DNA from: Tritrichomonas musculus
Lineage: Eukaryota > Parabasalia > Tritrichomonadida > Tritrichomonadidae
Length of the DNA stretch: 64,000 bases
Assembly: GCA_039105265.1 (NCBI GenBank)
Contig: JAPFFF010000023.1
Span: 2,170,001 to 2,234,000 of the forward strand
Reading direction: 5' to 3'
The notes under the pieces: generated by a model
Told to the model about the DNA's origin: nothing
The model's input: the letters and a program-made list of their open reading frames with translations, nothing else
Database searches by the model: none
Shown here: piece after piece, positions 10,241 to 20,540 of the stretch
Numbering within the stretch: the stretch's first letter is position 1
How the letters are laid out: each line of letters begins with the position of its first letter
Made by a program: the position numbers and the translations under genes

Positions 10241-10756
10241 GATGCAAAGATATCTTGCTAATATTTATCTTTGCATCCTTTTAGAGAGGTAAATAATTTA
10301 AAATAGTCATTTGAGGGATTAATCATTTTGAGAAGTCTTTTACTCATATAAATTATATTTTTCAGCTTAATTGCAAACCCTCTTGTTGTTTTTGTTACAT
10401 TATGACAACACCAACTTCACAATTTAAAACAAATAATTCATTATTACATACTTTATCATATCAAGGATAAATAGATATTTGAATCTATATTTCCATCCGT
10501 ATAAAAGTTAACTGATAATCTTCATTTTTATTTAAAATTCAATGGCTTCTTAAACATAAAAAACGGATTTTTTCAAACGAATCCTACAATAAATCGATAT
10601 ATTATCAAAAACATAATTAGAATATAAATATAAAAATCAAATAATATCATTTTATAATCGAATAAATAAAATGAGCTCTAAATTTTCTTTTTTAAAAATT
10701 TCGAAATTTTCAAAAGCATTCAATTTAATTTTTTTTGTTAAAAAATACATTTATAA
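10241..10756. other. AT-rich intergenic region
   Basis: About 500 bases between the Polinton remnant and the next gene. No gene, RNA or motif was recognised. It contains the promoter region of the membrane-protein gene at 10,757. Confidence 0.5.
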
Positions 10757-12199
10757 ATGAAAAATTCTCCATCTTTTTCAAGCGATAGCGGCCAATTTTT
10801 TGCTAAAAACATACTATGGATCAATGCTACCAAAAAGAAGAATCTTATATCTACAATTATTATTTTTATTTTACTATTTTTATCTCTCATTTATTTTTGC
10901 TTTTATGGCTACCAAGATTTCATTACTAACAAATATCAAAATCGAGAATATCATACCTCAAGAACAAATGATCAAGAAATACAAAAGTTTGATTTTGATC
11001 TCACTCCGTTTGATTATAACAACAGATTTGTACGTTTTTCCATAACTTTTGGTCGAAATACAACAGGTGAATTTAGTGAAGATGTGATTTTTTACTATTT
11101 TATTCAAAAATTAAAACCATATAATTCAAAAGCTGAAAAAATAGAGAAAAATGTTTCTTTAAATGCTCACATGAATAACAATCAAAATTGGACAAGTGAA
11201 TACATTTTATATAGAGACTACGTACTAGATTTTCAATTTTTATCATTAGGAATTTTGATTAATAAATCTAATACTGCATTCAATCAATTTGAATTTAGCT
11301 ACTTATATGGGGGTACTGAAAGTACATTTTTCAATCTTTATTTTAGAAGTGCATTCTCTTTTCTTCATATTTTATTACTAATTTTAGTATTGCATAAAAA
11401 GAAAACGAAAAAATTCAAGAATTTTTTACCTGAGCAATTATTATTTTTCCCATTAATTATAATTACAATTATAAGTAACAATCCTTTTTGCCTATATAAA
11501 TTTTTTTATCCAACTAAACTTTATTATAAGTGGATGCTTTACACATTACCAATTAGCGATAGCGTTACATATTTTACAACTTTTATGCTTTTTATATTTT
11601 ATTCATATCGTGTTTCTGAACGTCAAAACAGAGAAATATATTTCTTAGGACATTCAAAAAGTGGAAAAAATAATTTTCGCAAAGTTTCCAAATTTCTTCT
11701 TATCCTTTGTCTAATTCATATGTTTGTATTAATTATTTTAAATTATTATTTAGGAGAATATTTATATTTTAATTATTTCCCTACATTAAAAGATTCAGCC
11801 CGATATCAGAATATTCAACATATTAAATCATTTGTCATTATTCTATTCTCTACCTTCGTTTTATTATTTACATTAGTTGCATTGCTTATTATCAATGTAG
11901 TGGCTTTTCCTCTTTTTCTTTATATTTCTAGTTATGTTGTTGTTTTTGTTCAAAATTTTTTATTTGAGGGAATCTTCCCTTTTTTCGGAATTACAAATGA
12001 CAAGGAAGAAAGCTATATAGTGATGTCTAAGATGATTATTCAAAACATTTATTGTTTATTTATTGTGTACATTCACTGGCCATGCGGTGAGCATGAATTG
12101 GACTCTCAATCCTTAGATGATAATTGCATCGATAACGATGAAGACAAGCTTTTAAATAAAGCTTCTTCAGATGATTTGAGTAGCTATTTAAGATCTTAA
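10757..12199 (+). CDS. TMEM181/Wntless-like (GOST-type) multi-pass membrane protein
   Basis: 480 residues, ATG start, stop TAA followed by A. A hydrophobic segment at about 28-50 (signal anchor) is followed by a lumenal/extracellular domain of about 150 residues with Asn-rich glycosylation-type sites (NTT, NVS, NWT), then about six or seven membrane helices between about 190 and 450. The segment LPEQLLFFPLIIITIISNNPF and the following helix pairs resemble the conserved core of the TMEM181/Wntless family, in which an extracellular beta domain precedes seven helices. The C-terminal tail is acidic and Ser-rich. Known relatives act in the secretory pathway as cargo or lipid-protein carriers; that role here is inferred. 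Alternative: an unrelated lineage-specific membrane protein. Confidence 0.6.
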   Translation: MKNSPSFSSDSGQFFAKNILWINATKKKNLISTIIIFILLFLSLIYFCFYGYQDFITNKYQNREYHTSRTNDQEIQKFDFDLTPFDYNNRFVRFSITFGRNTTGEFSEDVIFYYFIQKLKPYNSKAEKIEKNVSLNAHMNNNQNWTSEYILYRDYVLDFQFLSLGILINKSNTAFNQFEFSYLYGGTESTFFNLYFRSAFSFLHILLLILVLHKKKTKKFKNFLPEQLLFFPLIIITIISNNPFCLYKFFYPTKLYYKWMLYTLPISDSVTYFTTFMLFIFYSYRVSERQNREIYFLGHSKSGKNNFRKVSKFLLILCLIHMFVLIILNYYLGEYLYFNYFPTLKDSARYQNIQHIKSFVIILFSTFVLLFTLVALLIINVVAFPLFLYISSYVVVFVQNFLFEGIFPFFGITNDKEESYIVMSKMIIQNIYCLFIVYIHWPCGEHELDSQSLDDNCIDNDEDKLLNKASSDDLSSYLRS

Positions 12200-12665
12200 A
12201 TGTGTTTTTATATATATAAATTCATGTATATTTTATAATTTAAATTTAATTTGTTTTTTTATATTCGAGTTTTGATATTTTCCTTTGCAAATCATTGATC
12301 ATACAAAAGATACTTTTATTGATTTTGAATTTATTTTTTGAAAATAATAGATTTAAAAACAATTGTATCATCTTTATATATCTTTAACATTATTATTTTG
12401 CAAATGCTAAAATTTCTAATATTTAACAAACCAAACTTTTATACCATACCATCAGTTTTAAAAAATTGGTGGATTTTTGAATTAACAATAATATTTCTTT
12501 TAAAATTAATGTGTTTGATTGAACTTAATTGTGATTTCTTATTCAGCTATAAATATTAATCTCATATTTAATATAATTAATTCAAATAATCATTTAATAT
12601 TGGAGGAATTTCTCTGATGATTAATTTGTCACAATTAAATTTTCAAATAAAAGTAAGAAACGTTA
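12200..12665. other. AT-rich intergenic region
   Basis: 466 bases. A 73-residue hydrophobic frame at 12,338 has no ATG start (TTG) and looks accidental. The word AACGTTA sits immediately before the ATG of the next gene (12,660-12,666), matching words seen near other starts in this window. Confidence 0.45.
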
Positions 12666-13796
12666 ATGGATGCCGATGATTATATCAATTCGAAAAAAGA
12701 ATTACAGCAAATTATTCTTGACTTTATAGACAATGACAATTCAGAAGATTATTTTTTATATTTTACTTTAAAATTCAAATTAGATAATATCGGAAAAGAC
12801 CTGAAAGAATTTAAAGCTCTACTACATTTAATTTTAAACATATCAAATAATTATATTCGTCGTTCAAATCTATATAACAAAATGGATCAGATTTTTTTAT
12901 TTTTGTTGAGCGAAAATTCTAAAATTTTTACAAATTTTTCACAAATGGAAATATTTGACATTTTCAAAAGCAACAAGTTACTTCTTTTATTATTATTCGA
13001 GAAAGAAATCATTAAACCAGATCAAGAAATTACAAACATAATGCTAAATGGCAAATATCAAAAAGAAGGACTTTCTTATATTGAATTTTTTTATCCCGAA
13101 ATTGCCACTTTTTTGCCATCAAATTTATCAAACAATATAAAAAATTCTGACAAATTCAATAAAATAGATATTGAAAGTTTCAAATTAAAAAGGAGAATAG
13201 GAGAAAATGATTCTTATATTTGTGAATTGATAAGAAATGATAATATTAAAGAATTCATTTCATTTACTGAGGGAAAATTGAAAACACTCACATATTATTC
13301 AATAGAAACATCACTTTTTGAAACAAACCAATATTTAATTAACAAAAGAATATCTTTAATTGAATATGCATCATTTTTTGGATCACTTAAAATATTCAAA
13401 CATTTATTTTTAAACGGATTTCAATTGAATCAATCTTTGTGGATTTTCACCATTCATGGTCAAAATCCTGACATAATTCATTTTCTTGAACAGAATAATA
13501 TTGAACCTAATGATAGAAAATTTAATGAATGCTTGGTTGAATCAATTAAATGTCATTATATTAATATGGTTCAATACATTCAAAATATTTCAAATGATGA
13601 TTTTTCAATTGAATTAAATAAAAGCATCAAATATTTCAACTATTCTTGCTTTCCTAATGATATTATTGATAATAATGAAGCTTTTTTTGATTTTTGCAAA
13701 TATAATTATGATTATCTTGTTAAATTAATTCTTGATGAATCGCGTGTAAATGTGAATGAAATTATAAAAATTTTAAAAACTTTGATTTTTTTTTAA
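12666..13796 (+). CDS. Ankyrin-type (DUF3447-like) repeat protein, N-terminal part
   Basis: 376 residues from an ATG. The alpha-helical N-terminal region is typical of the large trichomonad ankyrin families. Weak ankyrin/DUF3447-like units are visible: ISLIEYASFFGSLKIFKHLF, then NPDIIHFLEQNNIEPND, then the last unit YDYLVKLILDESRVNVNE. The frame ends within a low-complexity tail (KILKTLIFF) where the next ankyrin unit would be expected; clear ankyrin units resume about 200 bases downstream. So this is either a short protein or the 5' part of a longer, interrupted gene reaching 15,321. No signal peptide or membrane helix; probably cytoplasmic with a protein-binding role. Confidence 0.7.
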   Translation: MDADDYINSKKELQQIILDFIDNDNSEDYFLYFTLKFKLDNIGKDLKEFKALLHLILNISNNYIRRSNLYNKMDQIFLFLLSENSKIFTNFSQMEIFDIFKSNKLLLLLLFEKEIIKPDQEITNIMLNGKYQKEGLSYIEFFYPEIATFLPSNLSNNIKNSDKFNKIDIESFKLKRRIGENDSYICELIRNDNIKEFISFTEGKLKTLTYYSIETSLFETNQYLINKRISLIEYASFFGSLKIFKHLFLNGFQLNQSLWIFTIHGQNPDIIHFLEQNNIEPNDRKFNECLVESIKCHYINMVQYIQNISNDDFSIELNKSIKYFNYSCFPNDIIDNNEAFFDFCKYNYDYLVKLILDESRVNVNEIIKILKTLIFF

Positions 13797-13933
13797 ATAG
13801 AATTTTAAATCAATTTTTTTCTGATACAATTTCGAATTTATTTTATTGAAATAATCATGTTTCATATCAATTGTTATTAATAAAATTTAATAAATATGAT
13901 TTTTATGAAATTTCAATTGTTTGATCTAATGGA

Positions 13934-15321
13934 ATGACTCAAATTGAAGAAATCAAACAACAAAAAAATTTTTTAATGAAATTCAATTCAATGATTTTTA
14001 ATAAAACTGCTTTACATGTTGCTGTTGAAAACGAGAATACTGATATAATTAATCTTTTATTATCACAAAAAGGTATAAATACAAATATTCTATCAATTTT
14101 AAATCATGATTTTTTTTTTTATATCGTTTCAATAAAATATTTTGATGTGATTTCATTCAAAAATTTGAATAGAATTTTAAATATCTTATTTCTGATAAAA
14201 TTCGAAACCAATGCTTTTTAATAACGTTTTAAATCACATACTTTTTTTAATTTCATTCCAGATCAAAATTTTTTGCTCATAAAATTACAATTCAATAATT
14301 GAAATGAAGTTCAAAAAAATTTTTTTTTTGAATAAAATTTTTAATTATGTTCTTTGATATAATTTCAAATTCAAATGATTTTAATGAAATTATATAATTA
14401 AATTTCTTTATCAAATTCTGAATTCATTTTGTTTCATCATATTTTTTTGATTAACATTTATAAAACAGCATTGAATACTGCAGTTGAAAAGGGAAATATT
14501 GAAATTGTCAAACTTCTATTGAATTGTCAAGGAATTAATCCAGAAATAGAATCAGTTCAATCTTTATTATTTAATTTAATTACACACAAAATACATTTAT
14601 TATATTTCCAATCATTTTTTTCACTTATATCATTTCACATCACATTTACCAATGAAATTCAAAATCAACTTTTTCAATGGAATTTGAATATGTTAAATTT
14701 TTTAATGAAATTTCAAAAACAAATTCTTTTTAAATAAAGTTTTTAAAAAATCCAATTAATCTTATAAAATTTCTAATTAACACAATTTCTAATAACATTC
14801 AAAACAACCGTTTTTTTAACAAAATTTTGAATACTTTACAGTTTAACAAATCACCATTAATTATTGCCTTTGAAAAAGAAAATCAAGAAATTATTGAACT
14901 TATACTTTCAAAGCAATGCTGTCATGAAATAAAAAGCTATCTTTTCTACAATTCAACAACTCTCAATCAGATCAAGATTCCTCGCTCAATAACCGCAATT
15001 TGTGACTCAGCCTTTGAAAATTGCACGTCACTGATACATATTTCAATTCCAGATTCTGTAACATCAATTGGACACAGCGCTTTTGAAGGCTGCAGCTCGC
15101 TCACAGAAATAGAAATTCCTCCTTCAATCACTGCAATTGAAGGATGGTCTTTCAAAAGCTGCATTTCTTTAGCAAATGTAAAGCTGCCGCCTACAATAAC
15201 AAAAATCGGTGAATTTGCATTTCATGGCTGCTGCTCATTGAAAGAAATCCAACTTCCTTCCTCATTGACAGATATTGGCCCATGGGCTTTTCCTCATGAG
15301 ACGAATATTATAAAAATATAA
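13934..15321 (+). pseudogene. Interrupted ankyrin + LRR_5 (BspA-like) continuation
   Basis: Three ankyrin units lie in separate frames: KTALHVAVENENTDIINLLL near 14,001, KTALNTAVEKGNIEIVKLLL near 14,459 and KSPLIIAFEKENQEIIELIL near 14,849. They are separated by AT-rich inserts of roughly 240-370 bases that contain stops. The last unit runs directly into about five LRR_5 repeats of 23 residues (such as SVTSIGHSAFEGCSSLTEIEIP), ending at 15,321. I see no canonical trichomonad intron signals (GTATGT at the 5' end, ACTAACACACAG at the 3' end) in the inserts. The simplest reading is a decaying gene continuous with 12,666-13,796; unusual introns are the alternative. The small frames at 13,934, 14,429 and 14,827 are its pieces, not separate genes. 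Confidence 0.6.
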
Positions 15322-15684
15322 TAAATTCGTTTTTATAATTAGAAATATATCCTTATTTTTGTTATATAATATATATTATAATCAAGCCAATCGCATATTT
15401 TCAATGACTTCCTTAAAATATTATATATTATTTATAATTATTTAATATGAATTCATCTTTATTTAGAACCATTCCAATTTTTTGGTTTTTAAAATAGAAT
15501 ACATATTCTTTATTCTTTATATACATATTTCTTTTCAATTTGAATTAATCAATATTTTTTAATTTCATTGTTTTTGTTTATAATTTCAAATATAGATGAT
15601 TTACAAAAATATATTTTGCTTTCTAAATATGAAAATTATCAAAATTGATTTTCTTTTCTGGATATTTCATTGTTTGAAAGAATG

Positions 15685-15711
15685 ACGTTAAATAATTCAA
15701 TTATTTAACGT
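15685..15711. promoter_or_regulatory. Perfect 12-bp-arm palindrome upstream of a start codon
   Basis: ACGTTAAATAAT (15685-15696), a TCA spacer, and ATTATTTAACGT (15700-15711) form an exact inverted repeat that ends three bases before the initiator-like element. Each arm contains ACGTTAA, a word related to TTAACGT upstream of TAF7 and AACGTTA at the 12,666 gene. A dimeric (possibly Myb-like) factor site is an inference. Confidence 0.55.
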
Positions 15712-15713
15712 AC

Positions 15714-15720
15714 TCATTTT
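15714..15720 (+). promoter_or_regulatory. Candidate initiator (Inr)
   Basis: TCATTTT matches the trichomonad initiator consensus TCA(C/T)(A/T)(A/T), which was established in Trichomonas vaginalis. With transcription starting at its A (15,716) the 5' leader would be 8 nt, within the usual short range. By sequence match only. Confidence 0.45.
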
Positions 15721-15723
15721 GGT

Positions 15724-16635
15724 ATGAATCAAAACATCGAGACTATCTCCAGAGAAACCCAAGATAGAATATCCAAACTAAGACTCAAACGTCGTAATTT
15801 TATCAAGAATTTTAAGTATGAAGATGCAATTAAAATGGATGAAGAAATTGATTCACAACGCCAAACTTCTATTGAAGAATCAATCACAGTAATTCTTAAA
15901 GAGTTCACCGAAATAATAGAACCATATGTTCACAAAAGTTACGAACGCCAAATGAAATATGAAAAAGAAAAACAAGAGAGTATTGACGAACATAAACGTA
16001 AGTATCACTTTTATTTCCAAGATCTTCAGAGGCAACAACTTGATGCTCTTTCAGTAATTGAACGCAAGCTTCAAGATAATAGAATGAGGGAGAATGAAAG
16101 AACCGTTCCAGAACAAACTAACTTATTAGAATTATCCAAGAAAGCAGCAATGACAGGTGACTACCAAAAAGCTTTAGAATTACGTTATAATTCCAGAATG
16201 ATTGCACAGAAAAGTTTGATTGAACGACAAGCCAAATTAGACGAAGAATTTTTCCAACAAAGAGATGAACTTTTAAATAGCCAACGATCTGCTCTTCAAA
16301 CAATGGCAAGCAAGTTTAAACAAGGATTTGAACAATTTGATTCTAAATTACAGAAGAAAATAGCCAACAATAATCAAAATAGAAACAATCAGTTGATTTC
16401 TTATTACCAGAAATCTCTTTCAAAATTAACTTCTCTTACAAAATCGTCTAACATTCGTCAACACGAAAGAGAATTGCAGAAAATTCTATTTTCTACTCTT
16501 GACTACTATCATTTTGAATATCCACAGATCCCAACTTCCATTAGCCAACCTTCATTATCAACTACGAAGAAATCAAAAACAGCAATATCTTCAAGCAAAA
16601 CACAGCCTCGTCTAGCAAATAGAAGAAATTATTGA
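15724..16635 (+). CDS. Coiled-coil protein, conserved-hypothetical type
   Basis: 303 residues, ATG start. Nearly all helical: charged heptad-rich stretches at about 10-75, 85-125 and 130-245, then a Ser/Thr/Lys-rich tail (about 265-303). The segments RRNFIKNFKYEDAIKMDEEID and KKAAMTGDYQKALELRYNSR are UVR-like helical hairpins (a 'phe-Lys-tyr-glu-x-Ala' theme) that recur in many trichomonad proteins of unknown function. No enzyme signature, no signal peptide. It is probably a cytoplasmic or cytoskeletal scaffold, but no family name can be given. Confidence 0.85.
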   Translation: MNQNIETISRETQDRISKLRLKRRNFIKNFKYEDAIKMDEEIDSQRQTSIEESITVILKEFTEIIEPYVHKSYERQMKYEKEKQESIDEHKRKYHFYFQDLQRQQLDALSVIERKLQDNRMRENERTVPEQTNLLELSKKAAMTGDYQKALELRYNSRMIAQKSLIERQAKLDEEFFQQRDELLNSQRSALQTMASKFKQGFEQFDSKLQKKIANNNQNRNNQLISYYQKSLSKLTSLTKSSNIRQHERELQKILFSTLDYYHFEYPQIPTSISQPSLSTTKKSKTAISSSKTQPRLANRRNY

Positions 16636-16933
16636 TCTCATTAATTGTGATTAATATTCCAAAAATACTTTTTTTTGTTCTTTGTTCTTTGTTTATTTTT
16701 TTAAATATTTATTTTATTGGAATATTATTTATTTTTTTCTTTTTTGTTTAAAAAGTCGAATGATCAATTTCATCTTTTTTTGTCGGAATTTAAAAAAAAT
16801 TAGTTAATAATAATATATCTGTTTCTAGATAAATCTGTTTGTTAATAAACAAGCCCATTATACATTGCAATGATTAGAAAAAGTGAAAATCTGAAAACAA
16901 TTTTGGTAGAATTTTTCTATTTTATTAATCGTT

Positions 16934-18022
16934 TTATTGTGGGAAGATAGGTGATGTCATTAATTCTTCTCTTGTTGGAGAAACAACGACGCATTGCTCA
17001 TATTTCTTAAGTTCACTCGAAACATTATTGAGGATATCTGTTGGTGTGACAGATTTATTTCTTCTGACTTCTTGGAAGAAGAAGAAAGTGAAGAAACCTT
17101 GATCGTTGCTATTTTGTTGACCTTGCTTTGCAGTTTCATCATCATCAGCAGCAGATAAGCAAATGATATTAGCTGGGAGCTTTCCAGCTTCAGTCATATC
17201 ATCGGGGATATCATACATAGTACCACTGTGGCAACAATCGTTGATCAAAACAACTTTAGTCTTACCATTTGCATTTTTCAAAGTTTCAGCCAGCTTATCA
17301 TCAATGATATATGTGTCATCGAAAATCATACATTCATCTTTTCCATCTTCTTCGTCTCCTGATCGATCAGTGACGCTTGATCCATGTCCAGTATAATAAA
17401 CCGTGCAATATCCTGTTGTATTCTTGAGAACAGCAGTAAGGCATTCAAGGAAGAAGGCTGCTTTTGGATTATGAATGAAATAGACAGTATAACCCATGTA
17501 TTTGTGATTTGCAGCGACAGTGACTGAATCATTAATTGGTCCAACACCAAGTTTGTATGATTCTTTGGTGTAGTTGTTGCAACAAATCAAACATGCTTTT
17601 TCATTCTTCTTAATATTGCTTGAATTTGTGATTTCTGTGCCAAGTTCTCTTAATTGGGCTAATGCTGATTCTTCTGTGTTGTTTGTACGAAGTTCAACAA
17701 ATTCTTCTGGAGTGAAATCATTGACTGGAAGTTCGCTTTCTTGGAAGTTTTGTTGTCCTTGCTGCGTCCAGCTGGATGCCTGGAAAGGATTGAATTTGAA
17801 ATGATTTTGTCCTTTGATCTTCTTGAATGTGAATTCACGTCTTCCTCTGTCCTTTCGTCCGCCAGGTCCGCCACGTCCACCTGGACCACCTGGACCACCT
17901 TGATTACCATGTCCCATTGGTCCTCCACGTGCTTGAATTCCTTTTCCACCACCACCGGGGCCTCCATGTCCACCTGGACCTCCTGGACCACCATGTCCGC
18001 CTGGGCCACCTCTACCTTTCAT
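16934..18022 (-). CDS. Metacaspase (clan CD, family C14) with Gly/Pro-rich prodomain
   Basis: 362 residues, ATG at 18,022. Residues 1-57 are a GPGG/GGHG-rich prodomain with Arg, of the sort seen in type I metacaspases. The p20-like core follows: KACLICCNNY (beta 1), then VYYTGHGSS with the catalytic His at about 213, then INDCCHSGT with the catalytic Cys at about 264 (second Cys of DCCHSG), and ICLSAADDDE, which carries the acidic specificity/calcium region. The family consists of calcium-dependent, Arg/Lys-specific cysteine proteases of plants, fungi and protists. The core looks complete; length fits a type I enzyme. No zinc finger in the prodomain. Cytosolic location inferred from absence of a signal peptide. 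Confidence 0.95.
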   Translation of the reverse strand: MKGRGGPGGHGGPGGPGGHGGPGGGGKGIQARGGPMGHGNQGGPGGPGGRGGPGGRKDRGRREFTFKKIKGQNHFKFNPFQASSWTQQGQQNFQESELPVNDFTPEEFVELRTNNTEESALAQLRELGTEITNSSNIKKNEKACLICCNNYTKESYKLGVGPINDSVTVAANHKYMGYTVYFIHNPKAAFFLECLTAVLKNTTGYCTVYYTGHGSSVTDRSGDEEDGKDECMIFDDTYIIDDKLAETLKNANGKTKVVLINDCCHSGTMYDIPDDMTEAGKLPANIICLSAADDDETAKQGQQNSNDQGFFTFFFFQEVRRNKSVTPTDILNNVSSELKKYEQCVVVSPTREELMTSPIFPQ

Positions 18023-19235
18023 ATTTTATAAAAAAGTGAAATAAAAATCAATTTCATTTTTTGAAATTATTCGTTAATTCAATACAAAAGAAACAAAATC
18101 GTATATTCCTTTATATTTAAATTTAATAAAATCATTTTTATATTACGAACAATTTATATTAATATTACGTTTTGTGTTACATTTGAACTGGTTTCTGAAT
18201 TTTTCTTTTTTTGAGTGTTCTTTCTTGCGACATTTGTAAAAATAAAAATACGCAAAAATATTAAAATTAAACTATAAAATCGCTAATATTGGAGAGAAAA
18301 TGATCTATATTTTTGTCATTTATTATCCAATTGAAAAATCCACCTCTCACAAATTTGTTATTCTTTTCAAATTTGAGAAGGGAGTTTGTTACATTTCAAT
18401 GTTATTTTTTTCTCTTTCAAAAAAAAAGTCATTCAAAATTGACCTCATTGGTAATAAATCACATCGTAAACTAAAAATGGATAAATTTTGGATTTTGTGA
18501 ATGTTTGAATATTATTATTTATGCTAATATAAAGTCACCAATGATATTTATATGATGGAATCTTTTTTTTAAAAAACAATAATCTTTATGATATATCTTG
18601 TTGATTACAATTAAATAACAATATGATGATAATTTATTAGTAATATATTATGATATTACTTTCATTTGTCTTTGATCCTTTTTTACAATTATACTTTTTA
18701 TTTCAGATTAAGAAAAAACATTTTTTCAATGAAAAATTATAATCTTATCATATCAATGGGCAATATTCTAAACAAACTTTTTTCTTCAGTGGTTTCCAAA
18801 GATTTTTCTTCCCTTTATATAATATTGATTTTTTTTTTAATTTAATATTTAGATACAAAAGATTAAAATATGACTTAAAATTAAATAAACCCACCTGATA
18901 TTCATCTACATATCAACAAATACAGACAAAAAAAAAAAAAAACATTTTTTTTTTATTTTAAAAACCTAAACCAACATTTTATTTCTATATCCTATGACAA
19001 TTGTGATACCAAAAAGAACAAGAAAAGAAAAATATAATTGAATAATTTAATATTTTTTTTTTGGTTAATTAGATTATATCACAGAACCCGAAACCATTAA
19101 AAAGATCTCCACAGCAATGAATTCCAAACAAAACAAATAAAAATTGCATCATTTCAAAATACAATATGAAAATACCAACAAATTTTTTTTTAATCAAACA
19201 CAAAAAAAAAAAAAAAAAAGAAAATTACAAAAGAA
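18023..19235. other. AT-rich intergenic region
   Basis: 1.2 kb between the metacaspase start and the 3' end of the coiled-coil gene. It contains A and T homopolymers (about 18,929-18,942 and 19,202-19,218) and a 66-residue frame at 18,300-18,500 with no features. No gene or RNA recognised. Confidence 0.5.
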
Positions 19236-20540
19236 TCAATCAACATTATCATTTTCGTTTGGCTCAACGGGCAGAATGATTTTCTTTTTCATTTCTTTGA
19301 TTTCTTCAGCTATTTTCTCGTTTGTCGACTTGATTTGCCCGACGATCGCCAAAAGCGACTTTCTGTACTCTTGCTGTTCAATTTTTGAGGAGAGTTCGTT
19401 TACTTTATCTTGCAGCTCGTGAGTGAGCTTGCTTGCGCTGTTTGCATTGGCCTCTATCGTTTCGGTTGATGCTGAAATTGATGCGATCATCTGCGTCAAT
19501 TCGCGTGACTCGTTCTCGCAGTCGTCTGCCTCTTTTTTCAAATCAGACACAGCTCGTTCAAATTCATTTTTGAATTTGGCGGACTCTTCTTTCAATTCTT
19601 CAAATTGATTTGAGAGGTCTGGCGGAATAACGGTTGAAATTGTCTCAGTTTTTTTGCTTTCAATTGTATCGTTTAAATTGCTACTTTGAGGAGTCATTTT
19701 TGGACTTTTTTTCGCTTTGATGACGTCATTCGATAGCTGCTGTTTTAATGAATCTATTTTGGCCTTTATGTCGGTTATTTCACTTCTGTGGTTGATGCAA
19801 TCTTCTTCAATCGATTTTAGTTTTTGCGCAGTGGTTTCGCCATCGTTCTTGGCACTCGTAAAATATTGATCATAAAGTTTCAAGGTTTTGTCTTGTATGG
19901 CTTTGATTCTGTTTTTTGTCCGAGTATTTCTATCATTAATTGATTCTGTAGAATTTTCAACTCTTTGTTGAACCTCTTCGAGATAATCTTCTTCAATATC
20001 AAAAAGTTTTTTATTCATCGCTTTTAATTTGGCTGATTTTTCATTTTTTTCTTTAGTGAGCGAATCTTGAAGCATTTTTAATGCCGATTCAAGAGATGAA
20101 TCTAATCGCATGAAAACCCTTTTTTGTAATTCGCTGAGTTCTTCATCTAATTCTATTTTTGATGAGCCGTCTTTTTCTGAATCGTTATTTTCATCATTAT
20201 TAACTTCTTCATTTTGTGTTTCTTGAGAATTATTACTGAGCGAATTCGAATATATTTCATTTAAAAAATCAATATCGTCTTTGGTTTGATCTAACATATC
20301 TTTGAGTCCAATTGGAACAAGATTACGAAGTGAGCATGCATCATTTTCGAGGCTTTTTATTCGTGGCTCAATACGTTGAAGTTCTCGAGTTAGGCGCTCT
20401 GGATTCACTGGAGTTTTTGAAGTATTGAGGAGCATTGATATTGATGAATATTTAGCGCATTTTGAGTTAAGAATTGCTGCTCCTTTACCTTTAATTCTGG
20501 TATTAATATGATATATGGGCGCTGTTTGGGCAAAATTCAT
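19236..20540 (-). CDS. Long coiled-coil protein, unknown
   Basis: 434 residues from the ATG at 20,540. A short N-terminal region (1-45) is followed by almost continuous heptad-type coiled coil from about 50 to 425, broken by an acidic Asn/Asp/Glu/Ser linker at about 100-130 and a Ser/Thr/Lys linker at about 285-305. Sequences such as KLTHELQDKVNELSSKIEQQ are typical. No enzymatic or membrane motif. A cytoskeletal or scaffold role is likely but not shown. The plus-strand frame at 19,144-19,422 is a shadow. Confidence 0.85.
   Translation of the reverse strand: MNFAQTAPIYHINTRIKGKGAAILNSKCAKYSSISMLLNTSKTPVNPERLTRELQRIEPRIKSLENDACSLRNLVPIGLKDMLDQTKDDIDFLNEIYSNSLSNNSQETQNEEVNNDENNDSEKDGSSKIELDEELSELQKRVFMRLDSSLESALKMLQDSLTKEKNEKSAKLKAMNKKLFDIEEDYLEEVQQRVENSTESINDRNTRTKNRIKAIQDKTLKLYDQYFTSAKNDGETTAQKLKSIEEDCINHRSEITDIKAKIDSLKQQLSNDVIKAKKSPKMTPQSSNLNDTIESKKTETISTVIPPDLSNQFEELKEESAKFKNEFERAVSDLKKEADDCENESRELTQMIASISASTETIEANANSASKLTHELQDKVNELSSKIEQQEYRKSLLAIVGQIKSTNEKIAEEIKEMKKKIILPVEPNENDNVD

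Larger units (their letters stand above)
15322..15723. promoter_or_regulatory. Intergenic region with promoter of the coiled-coil gene
   Basis: 402 bases of AT-rich DNA. The only structured part is at the right end: a perfect palindrome at 15,685-15,711 and an initiator-like TCATTTT at 15,714-15,720, directly before the ATG at 15,724. Confidence 0.5.

Noticed and set aside
13796-14860. Canonical trichomonad introns between ankyrin units
   Set aside because: Neither the GTATGT donor nor the ACTAACACACAG acceptor was found; only weak ...ACAG sequences near 14,465 and 14,840.
17659-18031. Frames overlapping the metacaspase prodomain on both strands
   Set aside because: They are GC-rich shadows of the GPGG repeats.
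18300-18500. 66-residue ORF downstream of the metacaspase start
   Set aside because: Low-complexity composition and no neighbours or motifs to support it.
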